DNA from: RHKX01 sp046330285 | GTDB lineage: Bacteria; Actinomycetota; Thermoleophilia; Solirubrobacterales; 70-9 | Direction of reading: 5' to 3' | Assembly: GCA_046330285.1 (NCBI GenBank) | Contig: JAXLSX010000002.1 | Span: 372,001 to 436,000, forward strand | DNA: 64,000 nucleotides | Shown here: positions 33,840 through 41,681 of the stretch, in pieces | Position numbering within the stretch: position 1 is the stretch's first letter | How the letters are laid out: each line of letters opens with the position of its first letter | Program-made: the position numbers and the translations under genes | The notes under the pieces: model-generated | Databases searched by the model: none | What the model saw: only the letters and a program-made list of their open reading frames with translations | What the model was told of the DNA's origin: nothing

Positions 33840-34517
33840 TCAGCCCTCCGGTGTAGCGGTGTTGACGACGACCGTCTGCGTCGGCGGCCCGTCGGCCCCG
33901 GGGGTCCCGAGGGCGTCGATCGCCTCGACTGTGTCCATCCCCTCGGTCACCTTGCCGACGAGGGCGTAGTCGGGCGGGAGCCCGGCGTCGGCGCCGGTGA
34001 CGACGTAGAACTGGCTGCCGGACCGGCCCGGGGGCTCGACTTGGCTCTTCGCCATCGCGACGATCCCCTTCGTGTAGGAGAGATCCGACGGCGGCTTCTC
34101 GTCGACGTGATAGCCGGGCCCCCCGGTGCCGGCCTTCGCGACGTCGGAGCCGAGCGGGTCGCCGCCCTGGATCACGAAGCCTGGAACGACCCGGTGGAAG
34201 ACGGTGTCGTCGTAGAAGCCCTCCTCCGCCAGGTACTGGAAGGAAGCGGCCGTCTTCGGCGACCGATCGTCGAACGTGACCGTGAAGCTGCCGCAGCTCG
34301 TGTCGAAGGTGACGCCCGCCGCGGTCGGCGCATCGGCCTTCGGGCCGGGCAGATCGGCGTTCTTCTTCGGGGGCGGCGGATCGACGCTCTCGCAGGGGCT
34401 GCCGCCGGAGGTGGAGTCCGCCTCGGTGCTGCCGGTGTCGTCGCCGCTCCCGCACGCGGCGAGGAGCGCCGTCGCGGCGATCAGCAGGGCCAACAGGAGC
34501 GGGATCCGTTTCGGCAC
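33840..34517 (-). CDS. Lipoprotein cyclophilin-type peptidyl-prolyl isomerase
   Basis: 225 residues. Lipoprotein signal with lipobox LLAAC (lipidated C22), then a Ser/Thr/Pro linker and a cyclophilin fold (FTVTFDDRSPKTAASFQYLAEEGFYDDTVFHR in part: YDDTVFHRVVPGFVIQGGD). The late GRSGSQFYVVTGA and VGKVTEGMDTVEAI elements also fit. It should catalyse proline isomerisation in exported proteins while anchored to the outer face of the membrane. The start is a GTG, with TAGGCT (34525-34530) 7 nt upstream. Confidence 0.92.
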   Translation of the reverse strand: MPKRIPLLLALLIAATALLAACGSGDDTGSTEADSTSGGSPCESVDPPPPKKNADLPGPKADAPTAAGVTFDTSCGSFTVTFDDRSPKTAASFQYLAEEGFYDDTVFHRVVPGFVIQGGDPLGSDVAKAGTGGPGYHVDEKPPSDLSYTKGIVAMAKSQVEPPGRSGSQFYVVTGADAGLPPDYALVGKVTEGMDTVEAIDALGTPGADGPPTQTVVVNTATPEG

Positions 34518-34524
34518 GCGCGGC

Positions 34525-34530
34525 AGCCTA
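34525..34530 (-). promoter_or_regulatory. -10 element for the cyclophilin-peroxiredoxin operon
   Basis: TAGGCT on the minus strand, 7 nt before the GTG at 34517. Confidence 0.45.
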
Positions 34531-34551
34531 ACGGGTTGCGATCATGGCACC

Positions 34552-35220
34552 GTGGCACTTCCCCCGGAGAGCGAAGCCGACACCGATGCCGGACCGCCGA
34601 CGCGCGTCAAGCTGATCGGGCGCGCCCTCAACGCGACGGTCGCTCGCGCGCCGTGGCTCTGGCCGGTTCTGAAGCGCCCGATGACCACCTACTTCGACGA
34701 TCTCGCGATGGAATGGGACGAGCGCACGGGCGCTCCGGGGGCGGACCACCTCGCACCACTCGCGGTCGCGGTGACGAAGATCGACCGGCGCCCGGAGCGG
34801 GCGCTCGACATCGGCACCGGCACCGGCGTCGCGGCGCTGTTCGTCGCCCGCGAGTTCCCCTACGCCTCGGTCCGCGGGGTCGACGTCTCCGAGGAGATGA
34901 TCCGTCGCGCCAAGGCCAAGGTCGGGCTCGACCCTGAGGGCCGGGTGGCCTTCCAGGTCGCAGACTCGAGCGCGCTGCCCTACGGCGACGGCGACTTCGA
35001 TCTCGTCACCCTCCTCAACATGCCGCCCTTCTTCTCCGAGATCGCCCGCGTCCTCCGCCACGGTGGCCACGCGATAGTCGCGGCGAGCTCCGGCGAGCGG
35101 ACGCCGTTCTACACGCCTGACTCGGTCCTCGAGCGCGGGTTCGACAAGCACGGCATGACGACCATCAAGTCGGGCCGGATTGGCCGCGGCTCCTACTACG
35201 TCGCCCGGAAGGGGGACTGA
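34552..35220 (+). CDS. Class I SAM-dependent methyltransferase
   Basis: 222 residues. SAM motif I is LDIGTGTGVAALFVA, followed by acidic strand-2 end GVDVSEEMI and motif IV DFDLVTLLNMPPFF. Nothing shows the methyl acceptor. The start is the GTG at 34552; the open frame reaches further upstream only over the divergent cyclophilin gene. First gene of a same-strand run of five (methyltransferase, lipid kinase, murT, methyltransferase, gatD) with gaps of 3 nt or overlaps. Confidence 0.82.
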   Translation: MALPPESEADTDAGPPTRVKLIGRALNATVARAPWLWPVLKRPMTTYFDDLAMEWDERTGAPGADHLAPLAVAVTKIDRRPERALDIGTGTGVAALFVAREFPYASVRGVDVSEEMIRRAKAKVGLDPEGRVAFQVADSSALPYGDGDFDLVTLLNMPPFFSEIARVLRHGGHAIVAASSGERTPFYTPDSVLERGFDKHGMTTIKSGRIGRGSYYVARKGD

Positions 35221-35223
35221 GCC

Positions 35224-36117
35224 GTGTCCGAGCCCGCCGGATCCGTCTACTGCCTGCTCGTCAACCCCTCGGCGGGCTCGGGCCGGGCGATGAAGCGCCT
35301 GCCGGAGATCCGCGCCGAGCTCGACCGCCGCGGCATGCATCACCAGGTCGTGATGACCACCGGGATCGACCACGGCTGTCGCGAGGCCGAGTTGGCCGCC
35401 CGCCGTGGCGAGATCCCGGTCGTCGTCAGCGGCGACGGGCTGATCGGCAAGGTCGGTGGGGTCCTGGCCGGGTCCGGGACGCCGCTCGGAATCGTGCCGG
35501 GGGGCCGCGGCAACGATCTCGCCCGCGTCGTCGGCATCCCGACCGATCCGGTCGAGGCCGTGGGCGTCCTCGCGGCCGGCGACCGGCGCCGGATCGACGT
35601 CGGCGAGGCGAACGGGGAGCGGTTCCTCTGCATCGCGAGCTGCGGATTCGACAGCGACGCCAACCGGATCGCGAACGAGACGAAGGTCGTCAGCGGCGCG
35701 CTGGTCTACGCCTACGCCGCGTTGAAGGCGCTCTGGCAGTGGAAACCGGCGCGCTTCACCGTCACCGTCGATGGTGCCGAGACCGTCGTCACCGGCTACT
35801 CGGCCGTCGTCGCCAACTCCCAGGCCTACGGCGGTGGGATGTTCGTGGCGCCGCAGGCCGTACTCGACGACGGACTGCTCGACGTCGTCATCACCGGCGA
35901 CGTGCCCAAGCGGCGCTTCCTGAGCGGGTTGCCGCAGGTCTTCAAGGGCACCCACATCGAACGCGAGGACGTAACCACGCTGCGCGGCCGGGTGGTTGAG
36001 GTGGCGGCCGACCGGCCGTTCGCCGTCTACGCCGACGGCGACGAGCTGACCGACCTGCCGATGCGGGTGAGCCTGCTCGAGGGAGCGCTGGAACTGATCG
36101 CCCCGCCCGCCTCGTGA
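35224..36117 (+). CDS. YegS/DgkB-type lipid kinase
   Basis: 297 residues. The diacylglycerol-kinase catalytic domain shows VNPSAGSGRA, a glycine-rich nucleotide loop VVSGDGLIGKVGG (usually GGDGT, here SGDGL) and GIVPGGRGNDLARVVGIP. The C-terminal beta-sandwich ends with FAVYADGDELTDLP. It would phosphorylate a lipid such as diacylglycerol with ATP. Starts at GTG 35224, 3 nt after the methyltransferase. Its stop overlaps the murT start (GTGA), which suggests coupling to peptidoglycan precursor synthesis or lipid carrier recycling. Confidence 0.86.
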   Translation: MSEPAGSVYCLLVNPSAGSGRAMKRLPEIRAELDRRGMHHQVVMTTGIDHGCREAELAARRGEIPVVVSGDGLIGKVGGVLAGSGTPLGIVPGGRGNDLARVVGIPTDPVEAVGVLAAGDRRRIDVGEANGERFLCIASCGFDSDANRIANETKVVSGALVYAYAALKALWQWKPARFTVTVDGAETVVTGYSAVVANSQAYGGGMFVAPQAVLDDGLLDVVITGDVPKRRFLSGLPQVFKGTHIEREDVTTLRGRVVEVAADRPFAVYADGDELTDLPMRVSLLEGALELIAPPAS

Positions 36118-37511
36118 GCACCTCGCGCGGCAGCGGCCTGTTCGCCGCCAAGGTGGCGACGGCCCGGGCCATCGGTTCCCTCAGCCGGAGGAGCGGCCGC
36201 GGCGGCGGCACCACGCTTCCCGGACGCGTCCTGCTCCGCACCGCCCCCGACGCAATCAGCCGTCTCGGGGCGCGGCTGACCGGCCCGCGGACGATCCTCA
36301 GCGCGACGAACGGGAAGACGACGACGGCCGGGATGCTCGCGTCCGCCCTGCATGCCGCGGGCCGCGACCCAGTCCACAACCGGGCCGGCTCGAACATGGC
36401 CTGGGGTGTCGCGACGGCGCTGATCGAGGGCCGCGGCGACGAGGGCCTCTTCGAGGTCGACGAGGCCTGGCTGCCGCGGGTGGTCGATGAGCTCGACCCG
36501 ACGCTGCTCGTGCTCGGCAATCTCTTCCGCGACCAGCTCGACCGCTACGGCGAGCTCGAGCGACTCGCCGACGAATGGGCCGAGGTGATCGCCGACCGCG
36601 AAGGCCGGACCGGCCTCGTCCTCAACGCCGACGATCCCCTGATCGCCGACCTCGGCCGCGATCGTGAGCTCCGCCGCCGCGACGGAGTCACCTTCTTCGG
36701 GATCGAGGACCCCAGCCAGGCGGTTCCCGAGCTCCAGCACGCCTTCGACGCCAAGCACTGCCGACGCTGCGGCTCTCCCTACTCCTACGAGCGCGCATTC
36801 GTCGGGCATCTCGGTCACTACACCTGCCCGAACTGCGGCGCCGACCGCCCGGCGCCCGACGTCTACGCGACCGGTATCGAGCTGCACGGGATCAGCGGCT
36901 CCAGCTTCCGCGTCCGCACCCCCGAGGGAGACCTCGACGTCGAGCTGCCGCTTCCCGGCCTCTACAACGTCTACAACGCACTCGCGGCGGTTGCGGCGGC
37001 GGGACGGCTCGGGGTACCGGGGGACCGGATCCGCGAGGGACTCCACTCGGTCCGGGCTGCGTTCGGCCGCGTCGAGACGATTCCCGTCGGCGATCGCTCC
37101 CTTTCGATCCTCCTGATCAAGAACCCGGCCGGCGCCAACGAGGTGCTGAGGACGCTCGGGCTCGAAGCGGAGCGGAGCGGCGAGGGTCTCGACCTCTGGG
37201 CGGCCCTGAACGACCGGATCGCGGACGGGCGCGACGTCTCCTGGATCTGGGATGCCGACTTCGAGATCCTCGCCGAGTCCGTTCGCCGCGTCCACTGCAC
37301 CGGCACGCGCGCCTCCGATATGGCGCTCCGGCTCAAGTACGCGGGCTGGCCGACCGACCGGATCGTCGTCACCGAGGGCATCGGCACCTCGCTCGACCGG
37401 GCGCTGGACGACTCGGCCGGCAGGCTCTTCGCGCTGCCGACCTACACGGCGCTGATCGAGCTCAGGACCCTCCTCTCCCGGCGCGGCCTCGTCTCGGAGT
37501 TCTGGCGATGA
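36114..37511 (+). CDS. murT: Lipid II isoglutaminyl synthase subunit MurT
   Basis: 465 residues. Mur-ligase fold with ATP loop SATNGKTTTAG (64-73), a central domain with a four-Cys zinc ribbon insertion (C216, C219, C238, C241) that is characteristic of MurT, and the C-terminal DUF1727 part. With GatD it forms the complex that amidates the D-glutamate of lipid II using glutamine-derived ammonia, required for 3-3/4-3 crosslinking in Gram-positive bacteria. Overlaps the preceding kinase gene (GTGA) and the following methyltransferase gene (ATGA). Confidence 0.94.
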   Translation: MSTSRGSGLFAAKVATARAIGSLSRRSGRGGGTTLPGRVLLRTAPDAISRLGARLTGPRTILSATNGKTTTAGMLASALHAAGRDPVHNRAGSNMAWGVATALIEGRGDEGLFEVDEAWLPRVVDELDPTLLVLGNLFRDQLDRYGELERLADEWAEVIADREGRTGLVLNADDPLIADLGRDRELRRRDGVTFFGIEDPSQAVPELQHAFDAKHCRRCGSPYSYERAFVGHLGHYTCPNCGADRPAPDVYATGIELHGISGSSFRVRTPEGDLDVELPLPGLYNVYNALAAVAAAGRLGVPGDRIREGLHSVRAAFGRVETIPVGDRSLSILLIKNPAGANEVLRTLGLEAERSGEGLDLWAALNDRIADGRDVSWIWDADFEILAESVRRVHCTGTRASDMALRLKYAGWPTDRIVVTEGIGTSLDRALDDSAGRLFALPTYTALIELRTLLSRRGLVSEFWR

Positions 37512-38275
37512 GCGCTCCGGTGCGCAGCCCTTCAGCGGTCCCGGTCGGCGGCGACCCGGTCGCCTGGCACGACGCCGAGAACGGTGCCTTCGCGGCGGAT
37601 CTCGAGCTCTGGCTTCGCCTCGCCGCCGAGCGGCCCGGCGGCTTCGTCGACCTCGGCGCCGGAACCGGGCGGGTCGCGGTCCCACTGGCGGCAGCCGGCC
37701 ACGACGTCATCGCCGTCGACACCGATCCGGTCCTGCTCGAGGCTCTGGCTGCTCGCGCCCGTGCCCGCGGCAAGGAGGTCGAGACGGTCTGCGCCGACGT
37801 CCGCTCCCTGTCCCTTGGGCGGGGCTTTCCGCTGATCGCCGCGCCGATGCAACTCCTGCACATCGTCGGTGGCCCCGAGGGCCGGATCGCCGCGATGCGG
37901 GCGATCGCCGCCCACCTGGCGCCAGGCGGCAGGTTCTCCGCCGTCGTGCTCGAGGAGCCCCTACCGCTCGGCAGCGGCACCCCGGAGCCGGTCCCCGACG
38001 TCCGCGAGGTCGACGACTGGGTCCATTCGAGCCTGCCGATCGAGGTCCGGATCGCACCCGACGGCGTCGAGATGGTCAGGCTGCGCCAGCTCGTAGCCCC
38101 GGACGGCACCCTGACCGAGGACCGGCACACGATCGCCCTCGACCGCTTCACGCTCGCCGAGCTCGACGCCGAAGCGGACGCCGCCGGCCTCTGGGTCGTC
38201 GGGGCCGAGCGCCTGCCGAGCACGGAGGAGTACGAGGACTCGGTGGTCGTCCACATGGAGGCCCGCGATGGCTGA
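37508..38275 (+). CDS. Class I SAM-dependent methyltransferase between murT and gatD
   Basis: 255 residues. Motif I FVDLGAGTGRVAVPLAAAG, acid at VIAVDTDPVLLEAL, and later LAPGGRFSAVVLEEP. The acceptor is unknown. Its position is unusual: in most bacteria murT and gatD are direct neighbours, but here this gene lies between them. It overlaps murT by 4 nt (ATGA) and gatD by 8 nt. Such strict overlap suggests coordinated synthesis, so a cell-wall precursor or the MurT/GatD proteins themselves are plausible targets (inference). Confidence 0.84.
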   Translation: MSAPVRSPSAVPVGGDPVAWHDAENGAFAADLELWLRLAAERPGGFVDLGAGTGRVAVPLAAAGHDVIAVDTDPVLLEALAARARARGKEVETVCADVRSLSLGRGFPLIAAPMQLLHIVGGPEGRIAAMRAIAAHLAPGGRFSAVVLEEPLPLGSGTPEPVPDVREVDDWVHSSLPIEVRIAPDGVEMVRLRQLVAPDGTLTEDRHTIALDRFTLAELDAEADAAGLWVVGAERLPSTEEYEDSVVVHMEARDG

Positions 38276-39008
38276 GATGCGGCTGCTCGCCCTCTACCCG
38301 GACCAGATGAACATCTACGCCGACCGCGGCAACGTGCTCTTCCTGCAACATCGCTGCGAGTGGCGCGGCATCGGGTTCTCATACGCCGCTGCTGGGATCG
38401 GCGAGCAATTCGATCCCGCGGCCCACGATCTGATCTACATCGGAGGCGGCCAGGATCGCGACCAGCGGATGGTCGCCGCGGACCTCGTCGCGACGAAGCG
38501 CGAGGCGATCGAGACCGCGATCGCCGATGGAGTCGCGGGCCTCGCAGTCTGCGGCGGCTACCAGCTCCTCGGCTCCTTCTACGAGCTCGGCGAGGAACGG
38601 ATCGAGGGGCTCGGGATCGCGGCTCTCCACACGGTTCGCGAGCCCGGACCGCGGTTGATCGGAAACGTCTCGATCGAGGTCGATCTCGGATCCGGTCCAC
38701 GGGTGCTGGCCGGTTTCGAGAACCACGGCGGCCGGACCTACATCGACGCCGGCGGCGAGCCTCTGGGGCGGGTCCTGCACGGGCACGGCAACAACGGCGG
38801 CGACGGGCTCGAGGGAATCGTCCGCGGCAACCTGATCGGTACATACCTCCACGGCCCGCTGCTGCCGAAGAACGCCTGGCTCGCGGACGAGCTGATCGCC
38901 CGTGCCGTGGAACATCGAGAGGGCACGCGACCCGAACTGGAGCCACTTGACGACCGGCTCGAGGACGCCGCACACGCCGACGCCGAACGGGCGGCCGAGC
39001 GCGGCTAG
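38268..39008 (+). CDS. gatD: Lipid II isoglutaminyl synthase glutaminase subunit GatD
   Basis: 246 residues, class I glutamine amidotransferase of the CobB/CobQ-like type. Nucleophile C95 is in LAVCGGYQLLGSFYEL and H195 in GTYLHGPLLPKN. LLALYPDQMNIYADRGN at the start is typical of GatD. It releases ammonia from glutamine and passes it to MurT. Same operon as murT but separated from it by a methyltransferase gene. The 3' end overlaps the convergent dut gene by 4 nt. Confidence 0.94.
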   Translation: MAEMRLLALYPDQMNIYADRGNVLFLQHRCEWRGIGFSYAAAGIGEQFDPAAHDLIYIGGGQDRDQRMVAADLVATKREAIETAIADGVAGLAVCGGYQLLGSFYELGEERIEGLGIAALHTVREPGPRLIGNVSIEVDLGSGPRVLAGFENHGGRTYIDAGGEPLGRVLHGHGNNGGDGLEGIVRGNLIGTYLHGPLLPKNAWLADELIARAVEHREGTRPELEPLDDRLEDAAHADAERAAERG

Positions 39009-39439
39009 CCGACGCCGCTGGAGCCGAAGCCTCCCTCGCCGCGCTCGCTCGCCGAGAGCTCGACGGCCTCGATCGGCTCGAGGGCCGCGAACGGCGTGAT
39101 CAGGAGCTGCGCGATCCGAGCCCCGGGCTCGATCTCGAACTCGGCCTCGCGATCGGTGTTGAGGAGCAGGACCCGGAGCTCGCCCCGGTAGCCGGAATCG
39201 ATCAGCCCGGGCGCGTTGACCATCGAAATCCCATGTCGCAGGGCGAGGCCGGAGCGCGGCAGCACCAGGCCGGCGTGCCCATCGGGGATCTCGACCGCGA
39301 TGCCGGTCCCGATCGAGGCCCGCTCCCCCGGTCCGAGGAGTGCCGGCTCGGCGGCGCGGAGATCCAGGCCGGCGTCACCGTCGTTGGCCCGGGTCGGCAG
39401 CATCGCCCCCGGCTCGAGCAGGCGAACCTTGAGATCCAC
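39005..39439 (-). CDS. dut: dUTP diphosphatase
   Basis: 144 residues, trimeric dUTPase. All five motifs are visible: DAGLDLRAAE, PRSGLALRHG, GLIDSGYRGELRVLLLN (in part: IDSGYRGEL), EPGARIAQLLI and the C-terminal GERGEGGFGSSG, which closes over the active site. Hydrolyses dUTP to dUMP, keeping uracil out of DNA and feeding dTMP synthesis. 3 nt downstream of hflX on the same strand. Confidence 0.96.
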   Translation of the reverse strand: MDLKVRLLEPGAMLPTRANDGDAGLDLRAAEPALLGPGERASIGTGIAVEIPDGHAGLVLPRSGLALRHGISMVNAPGLIDSGYRGELRVLLLNTDREAEFEIEPGARIAQLLITPFAALEPIEAVELSASERGEGGFGSSGVG

Positions 39440-39442
39440 CGG

Positions 39443-40783
39443 CTAGGCCGCCGACCTGCCGCCGACCGAGTAGGCGCTGAAGCGATGCGCCAGCTTGCGT
39501 GGCACGCGAGCGCGGACGAGCACGCCGTCCTCACGGTCCTGGCGCTCGACCTGGCCGGCGACCTCGTGGAGCTCGTTGAGGAGGGCTCCCTCCTCGTACG
39601 GGATCAGCAGCTCGACGGGTTCGAGGGTGCGGGCGAATGCGGCCTCGATCGCGTCGAGAAGCTCATCGACGCCCTCGCCGGTCGCCGCCGAGACGCCGGT
39701 CACGTCGCGCTGGCCGACGAGGAGGTCGCGACGCTGCTCATCGTCGAGCAGGTCGATCTTGTTGTAGGCGAGGATCCTGGGTGTCTCCCCCGCTCCGATC
39801 TCCTCCAGCACCGAGTCGACTGCGCGCATGGCCGCCGCCCGCGACGCCGGCGGCTCGGATCCGTCGACCACGTGGACGATCAGGTCCGCGAGCGTCGTCT
39901 CCTCGAGCGTCGCCTTGAACGCGTCGACGAGCTGATGGGGAAGCTTGCGGATGAACCCGACCGTGTCGGTGAGCAGGTAGCGGCGGCCATCGTGCTCGAA
40001 CGAGCGGGTGGTCGGGTCGAGCGTGTGGAACAGACGATCGCCGACGCCGACCCCGGCGCCGGTGATCGCGTTCAGCAACGTCGACTTGCCGGCGTTCGTG
40101 TAACCGGCGAGCGCGACCGTCGGGATCGCCGAACGCTCGCGCTCGGCGCGCATCGTCTCGCGGCTGCGCTCGACGTGGCGGAGCTCACGACGGAGCGCCG
40201 AGATCCGGTCGCGCGCCAGACGGCGATCGGTTTCGATCTGGGACTCACCCGGACCCCTGGTGCCGATGCCGCCGTCCATGCGCCCGGCGCCGAGGCGCTC
40301 GAGGTGGGTCCAGAGGCCTCGCATCCGGGCGAGGTTGTACTCGAGCTGCGCGAGCTCGACCTGGAGCTTGCCGGCGGAGCTGTGGGCGTGGTCGGCGAAG
40401 ATGTCGAGGATCACCGCGGTGCGGTCGATGACGGGGACCTCCAGCGCCCCCTCGAGGTTCCGCTCCTGCCGTGGCGCAAGCTCGTCGTCACAGGCGACCA
40501 GGTTGGCGCCAACCCGCTTGATCTCTGCCTTGAGCTCCTCGAGCTTGCCGCGGCCGAAGTAGCGGTCGGGATCGGGCTCGGCGCGCTGCTGGACCATCCG
40601 GCTCTCGGTCGCCACCCCGGCCGTCCTCAGCAGTTCGCTGAGCTCGTCGAGCTCGGCGTCCTCTCCGGGCGTGCCCCGAACGACTCCGATCGCGACCGCG
40701 CGCTGTCGCGCCCGCGGGTTGCGGACGCCGCCGCCGGCTCCGCGGCGCTCCCTGGTCGTCTTCGTGTCGCCCCCTGAGCTCAC
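39443..40783 (-). CDS. hflX: Ribosome-associated GTPase HflX
   Basis: 446 residues. The N-terminal HflX domain includes YFGRGKLEELKAEI and GPGESQIETDRRL. It is followed by a GTPase domain with G1 GYTNAGKSTLLNAITG, G3 DTVGFIRKLP and G4 NKIDLL. HflX splits stalled or heat-damaged 70S ribosomes. A basic ~30-residue N-terminal extension precedes the core. TACACT lies 6 nt before the GTG start. In mycobacteria hflX also sits near dapF and miaA. Confidence 0.95.
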   Translation of the reverse strand: MSSGGDTKTTRERRGAGGGVRNPRARQRAVAIGVVRGTPGEDAELDELSELLRTAGVATESRMVQQRAEPDPDRYFGRGKLEELKAEIKRVGANLVACDDELAPRQERNLEGALEVPVIDRTAVILDIFADHAHSSAGKLQVELAQLEYNLARMRGLWTHLERLGAGRMDGGIGTRGPGESQIETDRRLARDRISALRRELRHVERSRETMRAERERSAIPTVALAGYTNAGKSTLLNAITGAGVGVGDRLFHTLDPTTRSFEHDGRRYLLTDTVGFIRKLPHQLVDAFKATLEETTLADLIVHVVDGSEPPASRAAAMRAVDSVLEEIGAGETPRILAYNKIDLLDDEQRRDLLVGQRDVTGVSAATGEGVDELLDAIEAAFARTLEPVELLIPYEEGALLNELHEVAGQVERQDREDGVLVRARVPRKLAHRFSAYSVGGRSAA

Positions 40784-40789
40784 GGGGCA

Positions 40790-40795
40790 AGTGTA
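40790..40795 (-). promoter_or_regulatory. -10 element for hflX-dut
   Basis: TACACT on the minus strand, 6 nt before the GTG at 40783. Confidence 0.45.
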
Positions 40796-40855
40796 GGAGT
40801 AGGGCGGTCGATCCGGATAGGGTCTCCCGTTCCGTCACCCCACCCGTTTCGACCC

Positions 40856-40864
40856 GAGGAGAGG
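40856..40864 (+). promoter_or_regulatory. Shine-Dalgarno of the acid phosphatase gene
   Basis: GAGGAGAGG followed by 4 nt and ATG at 40869. TAGGGT at 40818-40823 is a fitting -10 for this leadered mRNA. Confidence 0.55.
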
Positions 40865-40868
40865 CCCG

Positions 40869-41666
40869 ATGAGAAGAAGAACGATCGAGTACGCCCTCCT
40901 CGCGTTGATCGCGGTCGGTCTGATCGGCACCGGATTCGCCCTCGCCGGCGGCTCCGGCGGCGGTGGCGAGACGAAGATCGCGACGATCCGCCCGACCGGC
41001 GTGGGGCTGCCCCGCGTCGGTATGCACGGGACCGTCGGCGCCGGCGACGTCGTCGCTCCGCTCAAGCAGTACCACGACTCCGGCCACTACGAGTCGGACC
41101 TCGAGAAGGTCGGTGACAAGGCGACGGCCTATCTCGACCGGCGGGTCGCGAAGATCCGCCGCAAGGCGCAGCAGAAGTGCAGGAGCCAGGGGGTTGCGAA
41201 GTGCCGCAAGCCGAAGCTGGCGCTGGTCCTCGACATCGATGAGACCTCGCTCTCGAACTACACCGCCCTCGTCGCCACGAACTTCACCGGCGCCACAGCG
41301 GCGCTGACGTCGAGCCTGTTCGCGGCCACCTCGCCCGCGATCGACCCGACCCTCGAGCTCTTCGACGACGCCCGCCAGTCGAAGGTCGCCGTCTTCTTCA
41401 TCACCGGCAGGCCCGATCTCGACGTCGTCCGCGAGCGGACCGAGTCGAACCTGACCTCGGCCGGCTATTCGGGCTGGAAGGAGCTCGTACTCAAGCCCGC
41501 TGACGCATCCGGGACGCTGGCCTACAAGTCCGCGGCGCGAGCCGCGATCGAGGACGACGGCTATCGGATCGTGCTCAACGTCGGCGACCAGGACAGCGAC
41601 CTCAAGGGCGGCCACGCCGACAAGGCCTACAAGCTCCCCAACCCCTTCTACTTCATCAGCGACTGA
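40869..41666 (+). CDS. Secreted HAD-type acid phosphatase (class B-like)
   Basis: 265 residues. An N-terminal membrane/signal segment (RRRTIEYALLALIAVGLIGTG) is followed by a HAD phosphatase core: LVLDIDETSLSNY (nucleophile Asp and general acid Asp), VAVFFITGRPDLD and the late NVGDQDSDLKGG acidic motif. This matches the class B/III acid phosphatase family, which removes phosphate from nucleotides or other small esters outside the cell. Convergent with the hydrolase-cyclase gene at 15 nt. Confidence 0.88.
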   Translation: MRRRTIEYALLALIAVGLIGTGFALAGGSGGGGETKIATIRPTGVGLPRVGMHGTVGAGDVVAPLKQYHDSGHYESDLEKVGDKATAYLDRRVAKIRRKAQQKCRSQGVAKCRKPKLALVLDIDETSLSNYTALVATNFTGATAALTSSLFAATSPAIDPTLELFDDARQSKVAVFFITGRPDLDVVRERTESNLTSAGYSGWKELVLKPADASGTLAYKSAARAAIEDDGYRIVLNVGDQDSDLKGGHADKAYKLPNPFYFISD

Positions 41667-41681
41667 TCGTCGCCGCGGCGC

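Noticed and set aside
35224..36117. Lipid kinase with SGDGL instead of GGDGT as evidence of inactivity
   Set aside because: Actinobacterial members of this family vary in this loop (for example GGDGM), and the core SGDG still fits nucleotide binding, so it was not raised as a finding.
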